A DNA stretch of 64,000 nucleotides from Datura wrightii. Lineage: Eukaryota > Streptophyta > Magnoliopsida > Solanales > Solanaceae. The notes under the pieces are model-generated. The model did not search any database. It was not told where the DNA came from and worked only from the letters and a program-made list of their open reading frames with translations. A program made the position numbers and the translations under genes. The stretch covers positions 128,481,001 to 128,545,000 of the forward strand of contig JASDFA010000003.1 in the NCBI GenBank assembly GCA_035772735.1. The letters run 5' to 3'. Shown here in pieces: positions 44,473 through 55,705 of the stretch (positions are counted from its first letter, which is position 1; every line of letters starts with the position of its first letter).

Positions 44473-47400
44473 TTGAATGTCTATTTGATAGATAATGTGC
44501 CTCGTTAAAACCTTACTAGAAAAAACCCAGTGGAAAAAAATCTAGTGAAGGAAAAAGAGTACACATATCTACTAATACGCATTTTGGATGTCTCATTAAA
44601 AACCTTACAAGGAAAACCCAGTGGGACAAAACCTCGTATGGAAAAAAGAATACAGTGCGTATTAACTCCCCCTAATTAGAACATCCTTGAATCTTTGCAT
44701 CCCAATCTTGTGCACCATCTTCTTGAAAGTTGCAGTTGGTAGAGATTTGGTGAATAAATCAGCCACAGTATCACTTAAACGAATCTATTGCACGTTAATA
44801 TCGCCATTCTTTTGGAGCTTATGTGTGTAGAAGAACTTTGGCAAGATGTGCTTCTTCTATCTCCTTTTGTGAATCCTCCTTTTAGTTGTGCTATGCATGC
44901 TACGTTATATTCATATAAAATTGTGGGTAATTTGTCATATTTCAAATCACATTTTTTTCTAATTAGATGTATCATGGACCTCAACCACACACATTCTGGG
45001 TTTGCTTCATGAATATCTATTATCTCAACATGATTTGATGAAATAGCTACGAGAGACTGCTTTGTAGATCTTCAAGATATGGCAGTACCTCCACATATGA
45101 ACACGTAGCCAGTTTGAGATCGAGCTTTGTGTGGATCAGATAAATACCCAGCATCAGCATAACCAACAAGATCGAGACTGCAATTGTTAGAATAATATAA
45201 GCTCATATTGGTAGTCCCTTTTAGATACCGCATTATGTGTTTGATCTCATTCCAATGTCTCCTAGTAGGAGCAGATTATATCTTCAGGACTAAGAATTTC
45301 CTTGTTCTTTTAAATCCTTCAAGGATTTTCATATATCTTTCAGTCTCTCTAGACATGAAAATAATTTCATTATGCACATCTCAAGTTTTTCATATATTGC
45401 CAGACTTTTGAGAAACCTCAAAATAATTGGATCCACCTCAAGAGGACCTCTCCATATAATAATGTCAGTATTTACAAAAAATCTTTATGCCACAAGAATC
45501 CATTTATATCCATTATATTACACTTGAATTGCGTATTTTTAATTGGCCAATCATTTATCCGTCCACACTTTTTGACAGATTTGAATTCAAGATCCTAATC
45601 AATATTTATAATATTGAGCGCTATATTATATCAAAGATATCATCGACGATCATTTTGATATCAGTTCCAATGCGACATAACTTATTAAGATCTCTTCATT
45701 TTTCGTCATTTTTAGGTACCTGAACCTTTGCCTAAGTTTTATGAAGTGTTATGCCGTGGTGCTTTCTTAAAGCACTTGCTTCATCATTATGAAAATCTTA
45801 ATCATTTGCTCCTCTCCTTCTTCAAGGAGTTCTATATTTGAAACCGTTTGGTCTATTACGCTTCAGGCGTCTCATAGACCCTGTCCTTCAAGTACCTTTC
45901 ATTGGAGCATTTGCAACTGAATTATAAAATAGAGTTAGCAAATATATCTGTCAATTGATTTGCAATATTTTACAAGTGAATTATCTATTGAACTTTAAGT
46001 TCACCTTTTTTTTGTCCGAGGATCTAGATAATTCATCCCACGCTCAATTTTCAGCTGCTAATCACTTCTCCTCCTAATGTTAGAAAAACTAATATTTACC
46101 CCCCAAGCTCATTTGGGGACACATCTTTGTGTGTTGTGGTGGAGCAATTGAATCATGTATCGCACATTCAAATTTTTAGATGGAATTATTTGGTTCCTGA
46201 CCCTGAACCAATTGTGATAGGGGAACCTTGTTGGCTTAATGCATTCAAGTGTTGCTATATGTTAAATAAACATATCTCATACCAAATTTTATTTGGGAGT
46301 TTTATTCTCATAACCAATGATTTAGCTATAACTGGAGGCATACAATTTTTGCTAAACCAACATAGATATGAATCAGCATTATCAACATGATTTTATAATT
46401 TGGAACTATGTTCTTAATTTAGTAATTCGAGCAACAACCTTACAAAAATCAATTGCAAGTTGATATCAAAACACATGTGATCATACCATAGATGCATCTA
46501 TTAGCAAACGGTTCACATGGTAGGTGAATGGGTCCATATTCACCCTTTTATAAGTTTCAAAATTTCAGGAAATATAATTTCAATCTTAGCTGATCAAGAT
46601 CATTCTATCACAAGAACAAGCAACACAAGAGAATTCTTGAAGAATCTTTTATTTCTTCAACATATAGCCACGTGAATTCTCAATTATTTTTGCATCACAT
46701 TTGAATCGGGATGACCAACCAGTTATGCCAACTTATATCAGTAAACTTCTAGTTTACTTTCATATGTGATTTCATCATCATGCCCATATTTATGTACTAC
46801 AAATAAAAAAAATGGCGGGTAATCTTTTACATATATATTTATAACCCGCTTTAATTGTAGTAGCATGAAGATATTAGATCTTCCCATAATTTATAGTCTC
46901 AATTTTTTTCAACGTTTTTGAAACTTGTAAGTTTCCTTTTGAGACTTACTACAATAATTTCATTCCTTCAAGTAGTAATACATTAGCTCTTCCGGAGCTG
47001 TCAATTAATTTTGTGTACTACCACATATTCAATCATATCAACATCATTAAAAGTTTCTCCACATAGTTTCAACTTAGAAACAGTTTTGAAAGTTGATAAG
47101 CTATACTCATGAACAGACTTATAGTTTTGATGGATCCAATCATATCGTGTCATTGGGTGTATGACCATCTTCAGGTGGTCATACTTTTCTTTTAGGCTAT
47201 TCCACAAAACACGTGGATCCTTAATCTTGAGATATTCAATTTTAAGAATTTCGTCAAGATGATGACGCAAGAATATCATAGCCTTAGCACGATCTTGATT
47301 TGATGCTTTGTTTTCACTTTTAATGGTGTCTCCAAGACCCATTGTATCCATATGGATTTCAGCATCCAACACCCATGAAAGGTAGTTCTTGCCCGAACTT

Positions 47401-47516
47401 TGAAGGGCAACGAAATCAAGTTTCGTAAGGTTTGTCATGTTAAAAGAAAGAAAAAAAATAATACCTTGGCCTTCAAATTTTGAGACAGTAGAGTCGTAGA
47501 GTAACAATATCACCAA
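44473..47516 (-). pseudogene. Copia D gag-pol remnant
   Basis: The gag (47516-47001) is well preserved: NLTKLDFVALQSSGKNYLSW, LDAEIHMDTMGLGDTIK, AKAMIFLRHHLDEILKIEYL and ESDHL-like LKEKYDHLKMVIHP. Integrase traces lie at about 46640-46430 (GEYGPIHLPCEPF, CIYGMITCVLIST). RNase H traces lie at about 45220-45040 (YADAGYLSDPHKARSQTGY, CGGTAIS). The end of RNase H, 44990-44775, reads VWLRSMIH-like and ILYEYNVACIAQLKGGFTKG. Stops, frameshifts and a loss of much of IN/RT make it non-autonomous. Confidence 0.85.
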
Positions 47517-47628
47517 AGGAATATCACTCCTGTGGTTAAGTAATACATCTTTCGCAAAAAAAAATTAATTTTTCTTACCTCAGATCTTTCAAAGTAAGTG
47601 CTCAAGGCAGAGACTCGTGCTGATAACG

Positions 47629-47862
47629 TGTTATGAAATGATAGAGAAAGAACAAGAATATTATAGAGAAAGAGAGAAGGAGAGAAGTTCTTATTTCTCT
47701 TGATGGGATGAATACAATGAAGGAGAACCCCTCTATTTATAGGGATAATTTCTCCTAACTTTTCTCCAAAAGATAAACTTTCACTATAATATAAACACAT
47801 GTATCCACTACAATACAAATACCTTTATAGACATTCACTATAATACAAATATATTTATAACA
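47629..47862 (-). repeat. Copia D 5' LTR
   Basis: Partner of 44239-44465. A minus-strand TATAAATAG box lies at 47733-47741. Confidence 0.93.
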
Positions 47863-47871
47863 ATATCTATA

Positions 47872-47928
<57 letters not shown>
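47872..47928 (+). repeat. (ATT)n microsatellite
   Basis: About 18 uninterrupted ATT units near the Helitron 5' end. Confidence 0.95.
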
Positions 47929-47932
<4 letters not shown>

Positions 47933-48419
47933 TTAAAAGGAAGAAAGTCTAGTCTAGGATTACGCCAAGTGACATCGTAGGAGAATGACATGTGGTAGTT
48001 TTAGGACAAATTATAATTAGTTATTTTTGGTCTTTAATTTTAATTTAATAGTTTTAAAAAAATTAAATTTAAATAGTTATTTTTATTTATTTTATGATTT
48101 GCCTTTAATTTTTATATCTTTAAAAAAGTTAAAAAGTTTATATTTTACAAGTTATTTATAATTTTACGGTTTATTTGAAGTTACTTAAAAAAAAATTACA
48201 GTTTTTAAATCAAAGTGATGATTATTACATATAAAAACATATAAAAGAAAAAAAAGAAAGAAAATGTATCCTAACCCACGTCCCTCTCCCAGTCCCTATT
48301 TTCCTCCAACGTTTCACACACCAAGCACATACAGTGCACTTTTTCCTCATTAATTGCATAGTTAATATTAGAAAATTTAACTGCACAATATATAAAATCT
48401 ATTTGATTTAAAATGTACT

Positions 48420-48850
48420 TTTCTAAACGTGTTTTTATTTCAAATTGAAAAGTTACCTATATTATGTATAACTCTATTTTTTTATATATTTTAAATACTG
48501 TAAAAAAAATATTATTTTAATTTTAAATTGGGAAGTTATCTACCCTTTATATAACTTCTTTCTATTGCAGATTTAAAATATACTTTTCAAAATCAATTTT
48601 ATTTAAAATTGAAAAGTTACCTACATCAAACTATTATTTTAATTTTAAATTAGGAAGTTACCTACACTTTACATAACTCCTTTCTATTGCAGATTTAAAA
48701 TATATTTTTCAAAATTTTTTTTTATTTAAAATTGGAAAGCTACCTATATTATATCTAACTCCATTCTTTTATAAATTTTAACTACCGTAAAAAAACTGTT
48801 ATTTTAATTTTAAATTAGGAAGTTACCTACACTTTATCTAACTCCTTTCC
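48420..48850 (+). repeat. Helitron internal tandem repeat, about 122 bp period
   Basis: TCTATTGCAGATTTAAAATA recurs at 48561 and 48683 (122 bp), and GAAGTTACCTACACTTTA-like blocks recur about four times. Units are imperfect. Confidence 0.75.
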
Positions 48851-49560
48851 CTCTTCAACATTCCGGTGAGTTAGTTTCATTTTTGTTTGCCCTTTTGCTT
48901 GCTTTATTGGAAAATGTTGCATGCACAATATACTTCGTTTTTATAATTTTCTTCAAATTTCTCGACTTGATTTTCACGTGACTCTGCTTTTATCTGTTAA
49001 ATTTTAAAATTTTTCTCTGTTATTTCCTTTAGTTAATGCACTAGATCAGTTGTTGCTAATGAAGTTTTTATAGATATATATTTATTTCTCGGTTTTTTTG
49101 AATAGTTTCTTATGACTCTATCCTATTTGCACATTGATGCACCGAGGGCATTTTGATAACATAGATAAGTTAATTAATTTTTTCTTGCTTTTCTCTTCTG
49201 ACAAATTTTCTAGAATTTAGTAGACTCAACTCTTTTAGCATATGCATGTTCAAAATCAGTTAACAGGTGAATTAAATAGGACAAAAAAAAGGAATTAGAC
49301 AGAAAAATTCCATCATTGACAAGATCTACCTACTTTCTATCCTTCAACACTCTTCTTTAAAGCCAAAAAAATTGCATATTGTTTATATTAATTTTTTAAA
49401 CTTATTAAATAAATTTTATAAACCATGTCTAGTACTCTTTTTCTGTGGGAAGCTATTTTAAACTTAAAAAAAATAAATTTACCAAACACATTGCAGTTGT
49501 TTACATTAATCCATTACCAAGCAAACAATGCATTTTTCTTATTTTAAGTATAAAGTATTT

Positions 49561-50340
49561 AAAATAGAATTTTATCTCAACAAAAGATATCAATTGTCAA
49601 GTAATTCTTGTATAGTGATTAAAGAAATTTTAGAATTTTGTATAGATGTAGATGTTAAAGTATTTTTTATGGTAAAATTTTTATCTGCATTCGATGTTCA
49701 CACTAAATCATACAAATTTATTATGGTTACGTTATAAATTTAAAAAATGTAATTAATTAATGTTTAGTGATAAGAATATAGATAGAGACATACGTAATGT
49801 ATTTATTAATGTAGTGTAAACATGACAAATTTTTACTATCTTCAATTTCATAATTTTTTTAGGATACATTGTATAGGAAGCAAAAATACAATTATAATTT
49901 TATTAAGAAAATGAAAAACTAATAAAAATCAAAATAAATCCTCTTTTGTATATGAAATTTACGTATAAAATATTTAAAATAGAATTTTATCTCAACAAAA
50001 GATGTCAATTGTCAAGTAATTTCTTTTTATAGTGATTAAAGGAATTTCAGAATTTTATATAGTTGAATGTAGATGTTAAAGTAATCTTTTTATGGTAAAA
50101 ATTTCATCTGCATTCGATGTTCACACTAAATCATACAATTTTACTATGGTTACGTTATAAATTAAAATATATATATAATTAAATCAATGTTTAGTGATAA
50201 GAATATAGATAGAGACATGTGTAATGTATTTATTAATTTGGTATGAACATGACAAGTTTTTAATATCTTCAATTTCATAATTTTTTTAGGATACATTGTA
50301 TAGGAAGCAAAAATACAATTATAATTTTATTAAGAAAATT
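49561..50340 (+). repeat. Helitron internal tandem duplication, about 420 bp, two copies
   Basis: AAAATAGAATTTTATCTCAA at 49561 and 49977; AGGATACATTGTATAGGAAG at 49861 and 50288. Whole segments between these align, so about 0.4 kb was duplicated head to tail. Confidence 0.88.
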
Positions 50341-50400
50341 AAATTAAATATGGTCAAACAAAAAAGATAATAATTTTACTTCACCAATTTATTTTAATAA

Positions 50401-50428
50401 CCGCGCATCACGCGGGCACGTATACTAG
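50401..50428 (+). other. Helitron 3' hairpin and CTAG end
   Basis: Five-bp GC stem CCGCG/CGCGG with CATCA loop, then GCACGTATA and CTAG. This is the replication-terminator structure of Helitrons. Confidence 0.82.
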
Positions 50429-50452
50429 TATACATTAATAATACAAAAAAAG

Positions 50453-50690
50453 TTAATTGGCTTAATTTTTTCTAAAACTGCAATTCTCAAAAAAAAAAAT
50501 TAACTGCTTTATTTTTTTTTCCTAATACCGCAAATAAGAAACAAAAATTAACTCCTTTATTTTTTTTCTAAAATTGCAAATACCAATAAAAAAAATTAAC
50601 TTCCTTAATATTTTTTCTAAAATTGTGATTTCTAAAAAAATATTAACTGCTTTAATTTTTTTTCTAAAACTGCAAATACCAAAAAATTAC
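50453..50690 (+). repeat. Minisatellite, five units of 47-48 bp
   Basis: Units start TTAACTGC/TTAATTGG at 50453, 50500, 50548, 50596 and 50643, each with a T-run, CTAAAACTGCAAAT and an A-run. It begins about 25 bp beyond the Helitron end. Confidence 0.85.
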
Positions 50691-50703
50691 TAACAAAAAA
50701 AAA

Positions 50704-50721
50704 ATATATATATATATATAT
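50704..50721 (+). repeat. (AT)n microsatellite
   Basis: About nine AT units after the minisatellite. Confidence 0.9.
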
Positions 50722-50985
50722 AATTTTTAAATTTGATAGAAATGCTAATTTTAATTTAATTATCAATACCACATGTAATTCTCCCATTTAGATTACTTAA
50801 AAGATAAAATTACAGAAATGACAACGTTTTGAGCGAAAAATAGACTTAAATAGCAATATTTTACTTATTTACATAAAATGGCAATATTTTATGTGTCATA
50901 TATTGTATTTACAATAGGTAAAATACATTAAATATAAATACAAAATCTGATTAATTAGGTGAGTGATTTTAGGGATTATGTTTCA

Positions 50986-51244
50986 GTTATCATTATTCAC
51001 TCAATTGATAATTATTACATTTCTTAAATAAATGGACTCTAAACTGATAGAATTCTTATTTTTTATTAACACCTTGTAAAGCAAATCTGAAAAAGTAATT
51101 TATTTCCATAATCGGTTATCATTATTCATGCAATTGATAATTATTACATTCCTTAATTAAATGGACTATAAAAACGGATGAAATTCTTATTTTATATTAA
51201 CACCTTGTAAAGCAAATCTGAAAAAGTGATTTATTTCCATAATC
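50986..51244 (+). repeat. 129 bp tandem duplication, two copies
   Basis: GTTATCATTATTCA at 50986 and again at 51115; both copies carry CACCTTGTAAAGCAAATCTG. Only a few differences between copies. Confidence 0.88.
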
Positions 51245-51304
51245 ATATACTTTTCATTCTTTGAATTATAAAAAAAAATTAATAATTTGTTTCATAAATA
51301 CAAC

Positions 51305-51307
<3 letters not shown>

Positions 51308-51341
<34 letters not shown>
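51308..51341 (+). repeat. (AT)n microsatellite
   Basis: About 17 AT units upstream of the solo LTR. Confidence 0.95.
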
Positions 51342-51344
<3 letters not shown>

Positions 51345-51373
51345 CAAATAAATTCTAAAAAAGGCATAAAAGA

Positions 51374-54300
51374 TGTTACACCCCCTAAGTTTCTAACGTT
51401 TAATCGGCCTATTCGTATGTTGGTTAAGTGTTTTAGAGTGTCATCCGTACGAGAAAAGGGCCCGGGGAAAGGCCGAATAAGTGCAAAGTAGGGATTTTGC
51501 GGGAGGAGGCCGAACCAAGCTGTCCAGAGGGGCAAAGTGGCACGGAGCTGCTCCTCCGCATTAGCCAACGTGGCACAGAGCAGAATCAGCGTGTTGGGCA
51601 GCGTGCCACGTTGCCTTGTCTGCTGCCTCAAGTATATAAGACCTCACACTTAGATGTTAAGTCATTTTCATAAATCCTCGGCCAGCAGAGATTAGAGACG
51701 AAGGAAAACTATTAAAAATCATCCGATTACGTCACTAAACGCCGTGCAAATCTAAATTAACTCCGGGTAGTAAAGTATGAGGTTGCAGAGAGCATCGCTG
51801 CGGAGTTATTTTCGCAAAATATGCCCGATAAATCGTTGTCCCGCCAAGCCAGAGTTGGTGGAATTGCTTCAAACTAGTGTAAATATGATCACAGGCTTAA
51901 ACTAAGTATTTCTCCCTTCTAGATTCCAGAGAAATTACGAGTTTCTGATCGTCTTTCGATAAGTTGAAGTATAGTCGTATATATACATATAAGTTATTGT
52001 TTTCTTCAAATTCAGTAACGAAGTTGGCCCTATTCTTCTATTAATATGATTAAAGTTGAGAAGGGCAGTTGAATACGAGCTGATACTCATCAGCTAGTCA
52101 GAAAACGGCGAACGAGGTATGTAAGGCTTAACTCTCGGCAAGTATCCTTGTCATACAGTGTTACGACTTAAGTTCTCAAATAGAAATAACAATCTCAAAT
52201 GTTGCGGACGGTTTCTACCATTAGATTGTAATTCGATATATTGTAATTAGCTGTTATTGATATACATATATAAATATCAGATATGTTGCAAGTAGCTAGT
52301 AATAGGGATTACAGTTATATAAATTCTGGTTAGCTGCTAGAAAACATATACAGATCGTACTGCAGGACCCCTAGCTAAAAGGAAGCAAGTTAAATGTGAC
52401 TCGCGTTGTGAACGCTATAGAAACTCTTTTAGTTTCAGTTTATTGTAATGGTAGACTTATATGTTTGTTTCCAGGCCTAGACTTCAGAAGCTCGTAAGAG
52501 TTATTGTCCTGAATCAGTTGGTTAAACAGTATGGGTGCAGTTAGGCGGTCTAACGACCAATTGGCGCCTGTATTGGCAGAAAAGCATCCCTAGAGGTCAT
52601 TGACGTTATCGTACGTTCCAGAACCAGAAATAGAGACAAAATAGGTATATTCTAGAGTTAGCGACACTAGGGTTCTCTAGTGTATTGAGTAATCATTTGC
52701 CATCCCTTTAGCCTTATCAGTGATTGTCAGTTTTAGTCGACCTAACAGTTATCATGTAGGACGCCAGCAAGCCAGCCCAGTCGTCCGAGTTAGATAAACC
52801 CGTGGGTACCCCAAGGAGGGGTCCATATCAGTAGTCAGTGATGGGCCAACACCCTAACCGGTTCTTGTAAGGTATTCAGGTACAGAGTGTCAGGAGAGGG
52901 CCAGTCTATATAGAATTGCCTATAAGATTGGAAATTGCCTAAAATAGTAATACAGATCTGAGTAGATCCAGATAAGGCTCAGGGAGTCAGTAGTACTCTG
53001 CTAGTATAGTGTTAGCCACAAGTTAAGAAGATCGGTAAGCTCCCTATGAAGGACCAGGGTGCCGATCGCGTAGAAGCAAGTTCGACCGAGCCCAGTCCTA
53101 TAGTTGTTTAATTAGAAGAATAAAGTAGTTAGTTATCCGCAACCCCACAGTTATTCATGAGTTATAGATGTCCGAGTAGGACATTCAGAGTATTGTTAGG
53201 CCACTTCAGACCTCGCTCTATTCAACCCAGACTATTAGAGATCATGATCACTATCAGGATCCTCTAATCAGATACGGGCGCATGGCGTGCCTGCAGACAG
53301 CCATACAGATTATCCCAGAAGCGAGTAGCATTAGCGTTAGGCCCAGAAGGCCAGATACGCGCTCTTTATACAAATATATTGATGTGTCAATATAGCACCT
53401 GGGTTGGGGTTGCCCTCAGTTAGAAGCCTTCCATGACCACCCCTGGGTTAATAGCTGTGTCGACTCGCCCGCCAGGGGCGAGGATACGTCGCTCTACGGA
53501 GCGGCATGCCGTCCGCAAGGGACGAAGATGGGGATCCAGATCTTTATATTGTCGTGGTTGGCCTTATACACACCCCCGCCGAGCGTTTACGCCCGGAGTG
53601 TAGATATCAGGAGTCCTCCGGACTCAGACACAGCTACAGTTCAGGGGCCAAGCGGGTCCAGTTGTAGACCCAGGGGACTGGTAGGTTGGCTACAGTACCA
53701 GTAGAGTTGTAGACACCTGAGTAGGGGTATATAGATTGAGATGTGCTCGCTAAGACTTATGGGGGCCTGAACGAGTTATTTTGTGCTGATTGTACCTCCC
53801 GGCTTATGGGGGCCGGGTGGGGTTTTTGTATGAATTCTTGTCTGCTAGTTGTAGTGTATAAATGTATAAGTATGCAATCTTAGCTTATGACATGTAGTGT
53901 CAGTTGGATGCATATTGCGAATCAACAGGCGTACAGGTTAATCTTTCGGCTCTTCTTTTTATTTACTTCTAGTTCTATTCAACTTATCTATTGCCTTATA
54001 TACTCGGTACATATTGTACTGACGCCCTTCCGGGGGCGCTACATTACTTGCCCGCAGGTACAGATAGACGAGGAGCAGGTCTCTCATAGTGCCAATCAGC
54101 CGTACAGAGCCGTCAGCTCCCTTCTTCCGGAGCTTGTGTGATAGGGGTTTACTTCTTTTGTTTGTACAGTATGGGTAGGTCGGGGCCCTGTCCTGACCAT
54201 CTTATTACTCCTAAAGGCTTGCAGATTGTGTTACTTCCCTGTGGTTAGATGATATCGGTCGTGTGGGGCCCGTATGTGCTTTAGATGATGTGTGTTGGCC

Positions 54301-54577
54301 GTGTGGAGCCCTGTTTAGCTGTTGATTGGCGGCCTTGTCGGCCCGCATAAAACTCCCTATGATTTTTTTTGTCTTTGGTTAGCTGTTTATTTTCACAGGA
54401 GCTATAGGCCTTGTCGGCCGGGGGTTGTATCTACAGCCGCTATATAACCCGTTGTTTTCTTGATTCCAGAGTTAGAGTCAGCCCTGCACCAGAGGTGCTT
54501 AGGCTCAATCCGCTCAGCAGTTCAGGTCTTAGTAGGGCACCAGGTGCCAGTCATGCCTCCCAAGGTGGGGCGTGACA
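51374..54577 (+). mobile_element. Solo LTR, 3204 bp, related to the second Gypsy element
   Basis: TGTTACACCCC to GGGGCGTGACA with a perfect AAAGA target duplication (51369-51373, 54578-54582). Its 3' third aligns with the LTRs at 27333 and 36266 (for example GACTCAGACACAGCTACAGT and GGTGCCAGTCATGCC), while the middle (about 52150-53390) is extra, so it is a longer-LTR subfamily. The U3 hairpin CAACGTGGCA (51566-51575) with TGCCACGTTG (51604-51613) precedes a TATATAAG box at 51633-51640. No internal region remains. Confidence 0.93.
53528..53704 (+). CDS. Short conserved reading frame in LTR leader, copy 3 (58 aa)
   Basis: An ATG-to-TAG frame with YTPPPSVYAR, IRSPPDSDTATVQGPSG and RPRGLVG, colinear with the frames at 28333 and 37234. 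It is intact although the LTR is a solo relic. Function unknown; see findings. Confidence 0.3.
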   Translation: MGIQIFILSWLALYTPPPSVYARSVDIRSPPDSDTATVQGPSGSSCRPRGLVGWLQYQ

Positions 54578-54582
54578 AAAGA

Positions 54583-55475
54583 TTGTGTATTTAATTATAT
54601 CAAAGAGTACTAATATGTATATCTGTTAAAAGAAATTGTGTCCATTGTTAAATAATAGCATGATTATGTTGTAATTTATGTATTTACATTGTATCATAAA
54701 TACAACTAAATACAAATAGAAATCCTAAAAATCAAATACATATGGGTGAAAGATAACGTCGAAATACATAGTATACATAATCTATAAAATATGCTAATAG
54801 AATTTTTAAAAAATAAAAAAATAATTTACCAAAATTAACGAGATTCTATAATCTATTTGAGATTCCAAAAATCATAAAGATTTGATTAGTAAAAATCCGA
54901 TGAATTACACAGTTGAATATTTTTGTCTACGATACAAAAAATACATATCTTAAATTAAAAATTAAATAAAAATCATTTACCTTATTTAAATGGATTCTAT
55001 ACACTTGGAACCCGAAAGATCATGAAAATGTAGATTGAATTAATGGATGAAAAATCTGGGCTGATGATGAGAGAGAAGATGGAAGAGGGATTGGGCGGTT
55101 ATTGGAGAGATTTAAGGCTAGGAATAGGAGAGAGGTAAAAAATAATCAAATACAAAGTAAAAAAATAAATAGATGAAGCCATATTATGTAATTTTTAAAA
55201 CCGTGATCATTATATATAAATACTTTTCATAATCATGCTATGTTATGTAATTTTTCCTACCTAAAATATTATTGGTTCAGCAGCCCACTAGACCAATGAG
55301 ACCAAAAAAGTATTACGTCTCAAGCGCTCCAAATACACGTATTACATGTATTAGTACTTCAAGCCTAATCCCGAAGCTCTGATTGTTTGCATCCTGACAA
55401 GATATAAAGCTGGGACATTTGTAAGTATTGAACTTTAATTAATAAATTAATTTAGATTATATCAAATTTAAAAAA
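54583..55475 (+). other. AT-rich intergenic DNA
   Basis: No gene recognised. AAATTACATAA-like sequence near 55190-55255 faces a similar inverted motif near 50805, a possible pair of decayed transposon ends around the solo LTR. Confidence 0.4.
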
Positions 55476-55645
55476 ATAATGTGGCTAATATAATTAAATC
55501 AGTCATCTAATCCCAAATGTATTGGGCTAGTCCATTTAGTTGGACTCCAAAAGATGAACAATAATGTGGCTAATATAATTGAATCAGTCATCTAATCCCA
55601 AATGTATTGGGTTAGTCCATTTAGTTGGACTCCAAAAGATGAACC
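55476..55645 (+). repeat. 85 bp tandem duplication
   Basis: ATAATGTGGCTAATATAATT starts at 55476 and 55561; the copies differ at about three positions, so the duplication is recent. Confidence 0.95.
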
Positions 55646-55705
55646 TATTTCATTAGCCCAAAGTAGTCCAAATGGCTATTAACTTGTATTAAAGCCCAGC
55701 TTTAC

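Larger units (their letters stand above)
44239..47862 (-). mobile_element. Copia element D, 3624 bp, with both LTRs
   Basis: LTRs 44239-44465 and 47629-47862; perfect ATATC target duplication (44234-44238, 47863-47867). Minus strand: LTR ends TGTTATAA...TTTCATAACA, a primer site reading CGTTATCAGCACGAGTC next to 47628, and a polypurine tract CAAGGGGGAG next to 44466. It is about 1 kb shorter than an average Copia element because the integrase and RT are partly deleted. Confidence 0.93.
47866..50428 (+). mobile_element. Non-autonomous Helitron, about 2.56 kb
   Basis: The 3' end is clear: CCGCG-CATCA-CGCGG hairpin (50401-50415) followed 9 bases later by CTAG (50425-50428) and a host T. The 5' end is taken as TCTATATATTATTATT after an A, the usual Helitron start form, but Copia D inserted at this point and its ATATC duplication overlaps the TC, so the left edge may be a few bases to about 3.6 kb to the left. 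No Rep/helicase coding is present. Internal repeats make up much of it. Confidence 0.72.

Noticed and set aside
45208..46390. Plus-strand frames inside Copia D (45208-45411, 45487-45723, 46127-46390)
   Set aside because: Antisense shadows of the decayed minus-strand pol; the minus strand shows Copia integrase and RNase H traces.
47755..47991. 78-codon frame with a long isoleucine run
   Set aside because: It is the (ATT)n microsatellite read on the minus strand; no conserved sequence.
50453..50690. CRISPR-like regular spacing
   Set aside because: Units are contiguous, degenerate and AT-rich with no spacer sequences; a plant minisatellite.
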